Shown here piece after piece: positions 13,201 to 28,200 of a stretch of 64,000 nucleotides of DNA; within the stretch, counting starts at the first letter, position 1; each line of letters opens with the position of its first letter. The position numbers and the translations under genes are program-made. Source of the DNA: Archivesica marissinica (lineage: Eukaryota; Mollusca; Bivalvia; Venerida; Vesicomyidae). Location of the stretch: positions 81,151,128-81,215,127 of the forward strand of contig CM026387.1 of assembly GCA_014843695.1 (NCBI GenBank). Direction: 5' to 3'. Under the pieces are notes generated by a model that did not search any database, was not told where the DNA came from, and worked only from the letters and a program-made list of their open reading frames with translations.

Positions 13201-16200
13201 TTACATGTTACTGTATAATACAGTCCTTTACATGTTAATGTACAAAACAGTCCTTTACATGTTAATGTATAATACAGTCCTTTACATGTTAATGTATAAT
13301 ACAGTCCTTTACATGTTAATGTATAATACTGTCCTTTACATGTTAATGTATAATAATTCCATTACATGTTAATGTATAATACAGTCCTTTACATGTTAAT
13401 GCATAATATAGTCCTTTACATGTTCATGCATAATACAGTCCTTTACATGTTACTGTATAATACAGTCCTTTACATGTTAATGTATAATACAGTCCTTTAC
13501 ATGTTCATGTATAATACAGTCCTATACATGTTACTGTATAATACAGTCCTTTACATGTTACTGTATAATACAGTTCTTTACATGTTACTGTATAATAGTG
13601 TTCTTTACATGTTAATGTATAATACAGTCCTTTACATGTTAATGCATAATACAGTCCTTTACATGTTACTGTATAATACAGCCCTTTACATGTTACTGTA
13701 TAATACAGTCCTTTACATGTTACTGTATAATACAGTCCTTTACATGATAATGCATAACACAGTCCTTTACATGTTCATGTATAATACAGTCCTTTATATG
13801 TTACTGTATAATACAGTCCTTTACATGATACTGCATAACACAGTCCTTTACATGTTACTGTATAATACAGTCCTTTACATGTTACTGTATAATACAGTCC
13901 TTTACATGTTCATGTATAATACAGTCCTTTACATGTTAATATATAATACAGTCCTTTACATGTTACTGTATAATACAGTCCTTTATATGTTACTGTATTA
14001 TACAGTTCTTTACATGTTACTGTATACTACAGTCCTTTACATGTTACTGTATAATACAGTTCTTTACATGTTACTGTATAATACAGTCCTTTACATGTTA
14101 ATGTATAATACAGTCCTTTACATGTTAATATATAATACAGTCCTTTACATGTTCATGTATAATACAGTCCTTTACATGTTAATGTATAATACAGTCCTTT
14201 ACATGTTACTGTATAATACAGTTCTTTACATGTTACTGTATAATACAGTTCTTTATATGTTACTGTATAATACAGTCCTTTACATGTTACTGTATAATAC
14301 AGTCCTTTACATGTTCATGTATAATACAGTCCTTTACATGTTAATGTATAATACAGTCCTTTACATGTTACTGTATAATACAGTTCTTTACATGTTACTG
14401 TATAATACAGTTCTTTATATGTTACTGTATAATACAGTCCTTTACATGTTACTGTATAATACAGTCTTTACATGTTACTGTATAATACAGTTCTTTACAT
14501 GTTACTGTATAATACAGTCCTTTACATGTTACTGTATAATACAGTCTTTACATGTTACTGTATAATACAGTTCTTTACATGTTACTGTATAATACAGTTC
14601 TTTACATGTTAATGTATAATACAGTTCTTTACATGTTAATGTATAATACAGTCCTTTACATGTTACTGTATAATACAGTCCTTTACATGTTAATGTATAA
14701 TACAGTCCTTTACATGTTAATGTATAATACAGTCCTTTACATGTTAATGTATAATACAGTCCTTTACATGTTAATGTATAATAAAGTCTTATACATGTAT
14801 AATTCTTCTCCTCAAGAATTGATTACGTCCATTATTATGTTGCTTCTGGGATTATAATTCCAGCACACAGATATGGTTGTTTTAGCTTCTTCTTTTGATT
14901 ATTACTCTTCCGAAATGAGTGTTTGTATAATTATGGTGAACGGATTCAAATGTATAAAACCAACAAATACGCTGTTATAAACTGATATTATAATGAAATT
15001 ATTTGTATTTGTTCTCAATAAAAAAAAACATAATACACCTATACAGAAAAATAATATTCGACATAACCCGATGATATTGATTCGCGGAGGTTAATGGCAA
15101 CTGTCCTCAGTGACGATGTTAGCGCGATGTAACAGGATCAACGTATGATGCGCGATGTTTGAAACATGTGTTGATAAATAGTGTAGGTACAGTGACGGGC
15201 ATTGATTTGAAGTAATTTAACCATCATCACTAAGTCACGAAGATCTAAAAAGGGAAATAAGTTTCATACAACACGTATTAACAAATGCCCTACCATTCTA
15301 CAAATACATGGATTTCTACTGATTTATAAAATTGGATCTGATAATAATATTCATAACACCAACCTTCCTGGTGATTTCTCATAATAGAATCAATAGTGGT
15401 ATGCATTAGCAGTAGAACATCGTCGACACTTCGACCTAGGGCTCTGTGAAGGTCGTCAACATCTAGCTGTATATGAGCCCACACAAATTCTTCTACATGA
15501 GTGACGTCAATGTCTGGCTTTATAATCCTATGTACTCCCTGAAATGTTCGTAACACTCTCAAATATAACTGGATAGCAACTACTTCAAAGGAATAAATAA
15601 CTTATATTAAGATACTCAACCGTATTGCGCATTGCACTGTTTGAAACTTAGGTTTTGATGTGTGATATATTTCTCTAATTGCTCGCAATTTCGCTGGTTA
15701 TAACTAGGTTGATGGAACACTATAAATACTTGTTTACTCCTTCTATATATATACCTACTGTGTCACTTTATATGAAAAGGTTGGCAGTTTCTTACACAGG
15801 TTGGTGCACAAAGTACTGGTTATCAGCTGGAGCCTCCCCAGGAAATGTTTTGTTAGGTAAACTGCCCGTCGTTCAAATGGGCAACCAGTAGCAACGTTAT
15901 TTAAATATTAATAAAGAAAACAAACATATATATACCTGCTGGTTTCTTCCTGCCCCTATATACATAGCCAAGTGCATCAATAACCTGAGTGAAGCGCAGT
16001 AAGCTGGGGTAAGTGTTCTTTCAGGCTTTGGACCATGACCTCTAGCATCAGCACGGCCAAGTATATGACCAGTCATCGTATTGTCCTTTCTGCATAATTG
16101 ACAAAATTAAATACTACAGAACATTACAACACATAAATGAAATGAAAAGTTTATTTAGTCTCTGGGTATATTTAACATGTAGAGCTCAATGTCGAACCTC

Positions 16201-19200
16201 ATACCATTTATTAATATTTTAAAACAAGCCAATATTCCGTCTCAATATTTTAAAGAAGCGACTAGTGTACATCTAAACTAAATATTAACAGTTCAGAGAT
16301 ATCATCTTCATGATGGCTAATCATTTATTAATGGTAGTGCATTTTCAAAAGTGATTGAATTACTTTTCAAATAGACAAGAAAATAGACAGAATCAATGGT
16401 CCGAGACAAGAGTACTTAAATGAAATGTGCATTGTGTATCCAAGGGGTGCCGGCTGATTCGTGCTCAGAACAAAACATATGTGTGCAATTAACTCGCATA
16501 ATGTGGTACACACATAGTTGGTGAGAGTTTCACTGTGCAGATTTATGTGAAGATTAATATGCAGACATTTTCCACAGCTGTAAGACATTATATTCTGGTG
16601 CAAGCTATGTATGATGTCATTGACCATGACCGTAAATTTCAACACAGTATACTATCTCATAATGATGAACATTGGTACTCGGTTATTGCTGCATTAAGAG
16701 TTCACCTTTGACCCCAAAGTGTGACATTGACCTATGACGTGCATTCCTGAAGTTGCGCATAAGACACAACACGACTCTTATTGTGAAATTACATGTCGTG
16801 CTTGGGGCATTATTGTCGAAAAAAGATTTGACAATATTTGAGCCTGGATATCTGCACGACATTGACGTGATATGGTCAGAATAGGACATTATCAGAATGA
16901 CCAGTATTTCATAATATTAAATCAGTTGCAGTGTTTTTAGAACCATGAATGAAATATGACATTACAGGTATGACAAACACGCTTTCACCTATATTCTAAT
17001 TGCATGATGGCATAATATTATGCACTTTTGTTTGTGGAAATATATTCACATAAACCAACCCAGTATCCTGGGAATTTGTAGGAAGCAGTCTGTGACCCTG
17101 ACCTCCAATTTCAGCCCCACATTTACATCTGGCTACCACATACGGCCTACCACACTAAATAGACAATAAATAAAGTGAATAGAAGGAATATGTGTTAAAT
17201 TAAATACATTCTGAATGTCATAGAGTTTCGAAGACCAGGAACGAATTTTAATCAATGCAGAAATTTGGGAGTATATGGAGTCCATATACCCAAAAATACG
17301 GCACTGTACTAATCTAAAGATCAGATGTTCCAAATACTCGGGGTATTTGCAATCCAATCCGTGAACTCCTGTGTATGGAACTATATTTTGCCATAGTTGC
17401 CCCCAATTTCCTTATAAAATGGTTTTTAATGTAATAAAGTTGAAACAAAACTCAATGACATTTCATGAACATAACACATAGCAATCATGTTGTTAACAGT
17501 TGAACAAAAATTCACACACAGAGGAAACAAACTTCCACATAAATATGTTCAAAAGAATATATGCCAGATACATGTAGATAAATTACAACTTTTATAAAAC
17601 TTTGCACACAAGCAACGTTTGATTCCCCTGAGTGAATTTACAGTTCAATGTGTCACTTCTGAGCAATAACTGACCCTGGGTCTTGTATATTGCCTGGGCG
17701 GAGTCTGTAACCCTCTCCCCCAATAGTAGCACCACAGTCTCTGCAATTTCCGACTGTTGCTGGACGTCCACACTAAGGTATAGAAGCATTATTTGAAAAC
17801 AGTCCTCCTTAGAAAAAATGATAATAGCAGCACATAATCTGGGTGATCTAGCCTAAAGATAATGCTACATATTGAGAAAACTCAAGTAATACTAAACCTG
17901 GTTCGGTCTATGGTACCATTCTATGGTACCATTCTATGGTACAATTCTATAATGCTATGTTACAATGCTATGGTACAATTATATGGAACAATTCCATGGT
18001 ACAATTCAATGGTATGATGCTATGGTACAATTATATGATACAATTCTATGGTACAATGCTATGGTACAATGCTATGGTACAATGCTATGTTACAATGGTA
18101 TGGTACAATTATATGGAACAATTCCATGGTACAATTATATGGTATGATGCTATGGTACAATTCTATGATACAATTCTATGGTACAATGCTATGGTACAAT
18201 GCTATGGTACAATGTACAATGCTATGGTACAATGCTATAGTACAATAATATGGTACAGTGCATTGTGCTATGGTACAATGCTATGGTACAATGCTATGGT
18301 ACAATTCTATGGTACAATGCTATGGTGCAATGCTATGGTACAATTCTATGGTATGATGCTATGATACAATGCTATGATACAATGTTATAGTATAAATTAT
18401 ATGGTACAAGGCTATGTTACAATGCTATGTTACAATGCTATGTTACAATGCTATGGTACAATTCTATGGTACAATGATATGGTACAATTATATGGTACAA
18501 TGCTATGGTACAATGCTATGGTACAATTCTATGGTACAATGCTATGGTACAATTCTATGGTATGATGCTATGGTACAATTATATGGTACAATGCTATGGT
18601 ACAATTCTATGATACAATGTTATGGTATAAATTATATGGTACAATGCTATGTTACAATGCTATGGTACAATGCTATGTTACAATGCTATGATACAATGTT
18701 ATGGTATAAATTATATGGTACAATGCTATGTTACAATGCTATGGTACAATTCTATGGTACAATGCTATGGTACAATGCTATGTTACAATGCTATAGTACA
18801 ATGCTATGTTACAATGTTATGGTACAATTATATGCTACCATGCTATGGTACAATGCTATGGTACAATGCTATGATACAATGCTATGGTACAATTCTATGG
18901 TACAATGCTATCATACAATGCTATGGTACAATGCTATGATACAATGCTATGGTACAATGCTATGGTACAATGCTATTGTACAATGCTATGGTACAATGCT
19001 ATTGTACAATGCTATGGTACTATGCTATTGTACAATGCTATGGTACAAATGCTATGATGCATAATGGATATTAAAGATATGACATTGTAATAATAAGAAT
19101 ATTATTCAGGGAACCTCATACATGAACAGTGTCACAATTCATAAGAATAACATCGTTCATAACAATATAACCATTCATAACAATGTCATGGTTCATAACA

Positions 19201-22200
19201 ATATCATGGTTCATATTATCATTATTCATAACAATACCATGGTTCATAACGATATCATGGTTCACAACAATATCATGGTTCATAGCAATATCATGGTTCA
19301 TAGCAATATCATGGTTCATAACAATAGCATGGTTCATATTATCATTATTCATAACAATATCATGGTTCATAACAATATCATAGTTCATAACAATACCATG
19401 GTTCACAACAATATCATGGTTCATAGCAATATCATCAGTCATAGCAATATCATGGTTCATAACAATATCATCGTTCATAACAATATCACCATTCATACAA
19501 ACATAATATCAGTCAATACATAAAATTATCATATGCTGCAAGTTTATACTCATGAATCTACCTGGTTTACAAATATATTACATACTTACATCACCAATGA
19601 CATATGGATGGCCATTCGGACATCCTGAAATAGAAGTCAATGCTATAATACAATGCATCCTTTTGGTAATTATTGATGTTCACAAAAATAATTGTCTCAT
19701 AAGCCGAAAATGGCTGATCTTTCAATAGGTTTGACACCACAATAAACAAAAACTTTACTTTAGATAACGTATATAAATAACAATTCCAGCCGATGCAATT
19801 CCAAACTTTACTTTAGATAACCTATATATATAACAATTCCAGATGATGCAATTCCAAACTTTACTTTAGATAACCTATATATATAACAATTCCAGATGAT
19901 GCAATTCCAAACATTACTTTAGATAACGTATATAAATAACAATTCCAGCTGATGCAATTCCAAACTTTACTTTAGATAACCTATATATATATATATATAA
20001 CAATTCCAGATGATGCAATTCTAAACATTACTTTAGATAACGTATATAAATAACAATTCCAGCTGATGCAATTCCAAACTTTACTTTAGATAACCTATAT
20101 ATAACAATTCCGGATGATGCAATTCTAAACTTTACTTTAGGTAACGTATATATATAATAATTCCAGATGATGCAATTCCAAACTTTACTTTAGATAATGT
20201 ATATATATAACAATTCCAGATGATGCAATTCCAAACTTTACTTTAGATAACGTATATAAATAACAATTCCAGATGATGCAATGAAAACAATTGAAGTAAC
20301 CTGATAGAACTAGTTAATCCCAGATTAAAATTTCCCAATCTTCTAATTGATGCAGATTCAGTACAATAATACTGAAGGAACAAAACACACATATACAAAT
20401 AATTACTTACGGTAGAATACAGGATACTGTAGGAACAAAACACACATATACAAATAATTACTTACGGTAGAATACAGGATACTGAAGGAACAAAACACAC
20501 ACATACAAATAATTACTTACGGTAGAATACAGGATACTGTAGGAACAAAACACACATATACAAATAATTACTTACGGTAGAATACAGGATACTGTAGGAA
20601 CAATACACACATATACACATGATTACTTACGGTAGAATACAGGATACTGAAGGAACAAAACACACATATACAAATAATTACTTACGGTAGAATACAGGAT
20701 ACTGAAGGAACAAAATACACACATACAAATAATTACTTACGGTAGAATACAGGATACTGAAGGAACAATACACACATATACAAATAATTACTTACGGTAG
20801 AATACAGGATACTGAAGGAACAAAATACACACATACAAATAATTACTTACGGTAGAATACAGGATACTGAAGGAACAAAACACACACATACAAATAATTA
20901 CTTACGGTAGAATACAGGATACTGTAGGAACAACATATACAATATTACTTACGGTAGAATACGGATCTGAGGAACAAAACACACATATACAAATAATTAC
21001 TTACGGTAGAATACAGGATACTGAAGGAACAATACACACATATACAAATAATTACTTACGGTAGAATACAGGATACTGTAGGAACAAAACACACATATAC
21101 AAATAATTACTTACGGTAGAATACAGGATACTGAAGGAACAATACACACATATACAAATAATTACCTACGGTAGAATACAGGATACTGAAGGAACAAAAC
21201 ACATATACACATAATTACTTACGGTAGAATACAGGATACTGAAGGAACAAAACACATATACACATAATTACTTACGGTAGAATACAGGATTATTATCACC
21301 ACCGGTTTGGTTTCTCGCTGCTAGTAAAGCTTCCTTCACATCCTCGAGGTCATCTTGAGGCATTGTGGGTAAAAACATGTTCTGAAATGAGACATACGTG
21401 TGACCTGAACTTATGCAATGGTATATTTACATAATTATTACATAGGCTGACGCACTTTAACAATTCAATTCAACTTTATTGGCATAATCAGCAAACAAGT
21501 TGCCTTTGGCCATTTACAAACACAAAAAACTATGGCAAAGACAAATATAAATACATATGGTAATGAATATTAAATATATACATGTATATTTATACATTTT
21601 CATACAACATACATTTAAGAAACAATTAAAATGGCCAGGGCATTTTTCCTTATTAACATACATTCTTTAATATATTTAGATAAGTTTACTTGCAAATGTT
21701 TATTTTTTGTCGAACAACATAGCATAACATGATATTCTGATTCAACTGCATGTTGACTACATAACTTACACACTCTGTTTTCTCTTTCAATACCGCTATA
21801 CCGACCATATTCAATCTCTAAGTTGTGAGAAGACAATCCTAATCTAGAAAAATGTGTTCTTAATTCATCATTGGTAATATTACAAAGATAACCTTCAAAT
21901 ACAAAATCTGTTTTATATTTACAATAGTGATCCAATTTTGACATAGTGTTAATAGCTTCTCTCCATACCAAGATGATCGATTACTGAATTAATTTTAGTC
22001 GCCCAATTCGTATTTACATTTTGATAGAGATCATTATACATTTTAATCATAGGTGAATCATTTTTTTGTCATAATATTTAACCAATATTTTATTGATCTC
22101 TCTCTACAGATGATTGATAATGGGAATCTTCCCAGCTCTCCAAGTACAGCACTATTTGGAGTTTGATGTTTCACTCCAAGGATATATTTACAAAATCTTA

Positions 22201-25200
22201 TATGTAGTTTATCAACACATTTGAAACTAGTATTATTATATATTCACCACACTTCAGCACCATACAGCAATATTGGTACCACCATTTTGTCAAACAATGA
22301 TAGTTTAGTTTTAATATAAAAATTTACTTTATTAAACAATGATAAAAGATTATGATAAGCTCTAAGCACTTGATCATGTAGGGATTTTACAGCTCCTGAC
22401 ATATTACCGGTGTATGTAAATTTTACACCTAGGTACGTGAAATGTTCTACTCTTTCAATGCTTTCTCCATTTATGTTAAAGTCAGGGTAGACGTTTTGCT
22501 TACGCTTTTCAAACACACATATTTTAGTTTTACTAAAGTTAATTTTCAAGCCCCATGTTTCTGAATACTGATAGATACTATTGATTTGTGCCTGCATGCT
22601 TTTCGGATCAGTGATGAACAACACCATATCATCGGCAAATAATATCATATACATTGTTAGCAAATCAAGATCTCTGTCTGTTAACGAATTAATATCCAAA
22701 TCTCCAATAAGATCATTTATAAATAGTATAAATAAGAGGGGGGATAAAGGTTCTCCCTGTTTTAGACCGATTGTTACATCAAAGAAATTGGACAATTCCA
22801 CAGTACTTGACAATTTAACACAATATTGAACAACATTATAAATACATTTAATCATATTGACCATTTTACAGCCGATACCTGTTTCGAGTAATTTTACCCA
22901 CAATGCATCACGATTAACGGTATCAAAGGCTCTCTTATAATCGATGAAAATGCATCACAGCCTAGAACGTTTTGATAATACTTTTTGAATAATAGTATGT
23001 AACAGAAAAATAGCATCAGCTGTAGAACGTCTGTCACGAAACCCAAATTGTGTATCATTAAACACATTTTCTGATTCACACCATTTATTTATACGATTTC
23101 TCAATAAAAGTGAGAAGATTTTACCAATAACATTTACTAATGTGATTCCTCTATAATTAGAGGGGTTACTCGTTACACCCTTCTTAGAAATGGGTACAAT
23201 AACTCCCTTTATCCATGAATATGGGTAAGCACAGTTAGCAAATATATGATTAAACATACGACATCAATAAGGTGATATAAAAGAGTTTGTATCAATGAAA
23301 AAATCAGACACATTATTTTCATAATCACTACTCTTATAACGGTTTAACGTAGAAATAGTTTTTTCTATTTCTTCTACAGTTATTGGTCTATCTAATTGAT
23401 CAATATTTACAGTTTCGTCACGTGACACATTGTGATCATTTACAACAAATCGACCTTGAGATTCATTAGAAATATTCGAAATTCTTCCAAATTCACGTTA
23501 TTAGCAGTGGTAGTATTAGTTTTAAATTTCTTAATATATTTCCAAAATTGACGCGGTGACTTCTTGCTCATATATGACAATTTAATTTTCTCTTTATAAT
23601 AGAAGCTTGACTTGGCTTGTAGTTTATTTTCATCAGACCTATCAAACATAAATCACCGTTTGGCTGCAAAAAAGTTATGCTTTGCTGTTCTACAATTTTC
23701 ATCAAACCAAGGAGATTTCTTCTTTTTAAATTTCGGAGGACTATTTACTGTCCTTTTAACATTTAAAAGAGATGTCATGAGCTAAATTTGAAATCTCGTT
23801 CATACACTGATCTATATCATATTCTCCTGATAACAATTTGCTATTAATACTGTCAAATAATAAACTGTTGCTATTTACTTCTTCTAGAAAAGACTCTTTC
23901 TTGGATATATCCCAGAAAATCCTATCATATTTTACAGAATCATTTTGTGGTACATCAATACAATAGTTCAATGCAAATACAATAGGACAATGATCCAAGA
24001 ACTCTCTGTTATATCAAGAACACAAAAATCTGTTATATCTTGATAATCCTCATATCCCGTAATAATATAGTCAACTAAACTACAAACTGGTTTATTTTTC
24101 AAAATAGAGTGAAAAGTACACCTTCCGTCATCGTGGTGACCATTTATTATACACATGTCATTTTCTTTACAAATATTTAATAGGTTTAACCCAAAATTGT
24201 TGATCTGTTGATCTTGGTTACGTCTAACAGGTAAACTGGTCGTCTGCGCATCAGATTGAGGTATATCAACATAACGGTCAAGGTTTAGATTAGGGATATA
24301 ATCAACCAAGTCACCCGTGCGATAATTTAGGTCACCTACCAGTAAACAGCACCATGGTCACTATAATTACGTATTTCAGTATTAATATGCTCAAAAAAAT
24401 CAAATTCATATAATGTAGAATTATTGTTTCTATACAAAGCTGAATTTTCAGGCGGTATGTAGCTCACACAAAAATAACAATAATGCTTATCAAGTTTAAA
24501 CCAAATTATACCTCTCACATCTAAACTAATAAGCTCTAAATAATGTTTATAGCATTCTTTATAATACACAATAACTCCCCCGCTATTTCGTTTAGCCCTT
24601 TTATTTGACTTTGGACGAGGGCAGTTAAAATTATCAAAACCTTAAATTTTAATATTTGTGTTGTTAGAGTTCCACGATTCCACAAATAACAAAATATCAA
24701 AATCGTTTACATGTAATTGCAAGTTCGTATTGGTTGCATTAACAATATAAAAATGGTTTTCACATTCTACACAGCTGTTGAAATTAGGAATCAATTAAGA
24801 GACTTGCCCAGAATACATTGTGGCAAACTTGGTAAAAGTTTATACAAGATAATTATGTTTACTCAACAGAACACATACTACACATGTTTGTGGATTTGTC
24901 ATCAATGCTATGAGTGGCTGTAGTAGAGTTCTGTCCCCCTTAACATGTGACAAGACCGATTGGAAGTGAACAAGAAGGCACTGTATCCCTTGTAAGCGTA
25001 AAGCCTCTCCCTCGGTTATCACTAGATGTCTTGGTACCAGCTGGTTGATAAGCATGTCACGCATCAATGGCTAAAGAAAGAACAGAAGCACATAAACCAC
25101 ACACATGCATAATACAAATGTTCGGCTTATATAATTAAAATGTTATCGAGTTCTCATTCAGTGTCCATTTGAATGATTTGATTTAAATGAAATTTAAAAC

Positions 25201-28200
25201 ATATTCAGTATTTTGAGTGACAAGACTGTTTGCAATCCAAATGCTGACATGGTATCATGAGTTTGTTATAAATACGTCAGCAGACATAATCCGAGATCGG
25301 ATGGATCTGTAGTCCAGTGCTAACACGGTGGACTGGTAATCCAGGGATCGCAGGTTCGATCCCCCGTCTGATCCTGATAAAATTAACAGTGTTTCAGATG
25401 GGACTTTAAGCCGAGGTCTCGTGTCGGTGCTTTACACCGTGCACGTAAAATAAACCAGAGGTGACTCTGGAATGGGTCTCTGTCTGTATCATTGCACTAT
25501 CCTCCAAAAATCTAAAATGACTAATCTCTTCAGGAGGCGTCGGTAACCGGTAGCGACGATAAATAAACGTCAGACACACACCTCCGAGATAAATTTTATA
25601 TAAGTATGAATAGGCACATCACACAATAAGCCTGCATCTCTGGCAACTTAGAGAATATGCCTGAACTTGGTAAATCGAAAGCAGCCCCTAAAAATACAAC
25701 TCCAGTTTAGATTTAAAAATGATGTTATAATTATATATAGGTATTAGGCAGTTTACCAATCCAATGCACCAGAGCAATAACCTGGACATAATATAAGTAT
25801 GCCTTGCATATATACCTTCATTCCGACCCATGTATCATATTGTATGCACGAGACATTTAATTGTTAAATAACAACATTGCTTGGGAATGCCCATTAGCTA
25901 TGCAGAAGTCAGACATAACCAATACCCTTCACTGAGTTGAATAATACTCTGGAACGACCATTGGTGGCTATATATTATAATGCAGGTCCCATCGTGTGTC
26001 ATCAATCGATTTAGATTATCACATTGTTATCAATGCATAAATATGAAATAAAGAAATAAGACGACAAAAATGAAATTACAAAATTAATCAGGATGTTACC
26101 ACTAATCATTTTATTTTACACTTAATAAACATTTAGCTTTTGTTTCTTTAGATTATTAATATTACCTTATTTTTCACGAAATCACAGTTTTCAACAAATG
26201 TGTTCAGAGTAAGCATCACCTGAAATAAATAGCAAAACACTGATTTGACAGCTGTCTAAAACATGTAATATTCTTTATGCCGAGGTGTACAGACGGATCA
26301 TTAGTCTAGTGGTTAACACATTGGTCAGTGAATCCAGAGATCACAGGTTCGATACCCAGTCTGACCATAATAATATTAACACTCTTTCAAACGGGACTTT
26401 AAACAAAGGTCTCGTGTCGTTGCTTTACATTATGCACGTAAAAGAACCAGAGGATACTCTGGAATGGGTCTTTGTATAATTGCATTATCCTCCAAAAGCA
26501 CTCATCTCTTTAGCAGGCGTCGCTCATATGGGCAACCGATAATGACGATAAATAAACGTACAAAAATACACACTGTCCACTACCACAAATATACTTCACT
26601 CATTCAGAATTACACTGATCACCATCTGACTGTATTCTAAAATGCTGCAGATGACTTGATTCTTTATAAAGTTTAACTTCAATTATTCATAACAAGATTA
26701 TCCTGTCAAATGATATACTGCAAAAGTGAATTATTATTTAATTTCAACACTTTTCACTAACAGGACCGAAATGCTTGGTTTTGCACAAAATTCAGTTGAG
26801 AATGAAATGATAGAATCAGAGTGCTGAAACCAAACCACATATCTATTCAGAATATATTACTGCTGAAGATGAGAAAAAACATACACCGATTACTAACAGA
26901 TATATACTGGAATAATGCAGTTTGTTTGGCACTAACCTCAGGTGTAAGTTTTCTCTGTTGTTGTGGATAGAGATACGAACTGGTGATCTCTCTATGTATT
27001 GCTAGTAGCAATAAACACTCTACTCTCACACCAGCTGTGTGAAGTTCCTAAAATATAGACACGAAATATTATACATGTACTATATATACACACACATCAA
27101 GCATTCTCCTAGTTGGGTGAATGTGCAACTTGAAATGGTCCAAATGTCTTTAAAAGAAACTATGTTTTCATACACTTATGAAAGAACCCCATTGAGAATG
27201 CTGATGTTTTCTTCTTTATCAATGTAAATATTTCACATGTCCTGCTTTAGAATGACAAACTGGTGTTCCCATTGGGGCTTGTATTAATTCAATAATAATG
27301 TAACATAAAATGAAAAATAGAAACTGGTTCTCTACTTCGTTTTGCAACTTTACGCGATTGCATAATTTCCTATTATGATCTGATACCAACCATTATATTG
27401 TAGGCATGACATTCTCCTTGATTACTGTCCACGGATAGGATCAGCAAATGAACAGTGTACATATTGGTTCAAGTTCAAAATCCCCAGACCAACGGATGAG
27501 ACTTTAAATAGTGCAGAATTGAGATATCTTCCGTGCCTAGAAATATCGTCCATCAGACCAACACTCGCTTCTGGACGCCCTACCTTTTTAATAGACTGGT
27601 GATGACGAGAAATAAACACATACTATAGTGTCTGTTATATACTCTTCCTTAATACCTGCACAGTTTCTTGAAGGCATTCTACATTTTCACCAAGTGCCAC
27701 CTTTGTTACAGCTTCTCTAATGTTGTGGTAGTGTTCACCACACACAATATACCTATCAGAAACTTCAACAATCTGAAAGGATTATTATAAATATTAGCTT
27801 GTCAATTATGTCCCATTACGTCAATTTAACCAGTCGCCGCCTGTCAGTCTAATTTATCAATGCACAATCAGCTATCGTTACTTCACACAACATCAGACAA
27901 CCCTTATATTTTATACTTTCCTCGAAGAAAATGGGGACATGATTACTACAACATACATTCTGTTTTCTTCGTAGATAAACAGAGATACGTATCTGTGTAA
28001 ATGCAAGATTGGTCGGCGAGAATGATGTCGCTATGATTCACCTCAAACTCTCCTTCGGGAAATCATTACCATACCAAATGACACAACGGTCAGAGGAATG
28101 AGTATCAGGGCGAATACGAGCGACTATTAGACAACCAAAGATACTGTTTTGTTCACGGGACACCTGAACGTTGACCCATATTACAGGGGACATTGGAAAG

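Noticed and set aside
8809..14857. Many long open frames (up to 403 codons) of repetitive protein
   Set aside because: They are the 42-bp and 27-bp minisatellites in translation: several frames and both strands are open at once, and the region is intronic to the RNF213-like gene.
16367..16889. Candidate third RZ half-exon between 16.3 and 16.9 kb
   Set aside because: The minus frames here lack the C-G-R-P..I-G-G pattern and suitable splice phases.
17936..19523. Open frames rich in MVQCYGTMLWYN or MVHNNI repeats
   Set aside because: Translations of the 13-bp and 18-bp arrays, with no start context, splice support or similarity.
24717..24923. Plus-strand 68-codon frame MQVRIGCINNIKMVF..
   Set aside because: Antisense to exon 20's end and the LINE's 5' part; no independent support.
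25293..25372. Possible genuine tRNA gene on the plus strand
   Set aside because: It is the head of a family B SINE, recurring with the same body at 26.3, 31.1 and 52.3 kb. The anticodon loop is degenerate.
27422..27619. Minus-strand 65-codon frame, conserved in the right copy
   Set aside because: Conservation is explained by the near-identity of the whole block. It overlaps no phase-compatible exon and has no recognisable similarity.
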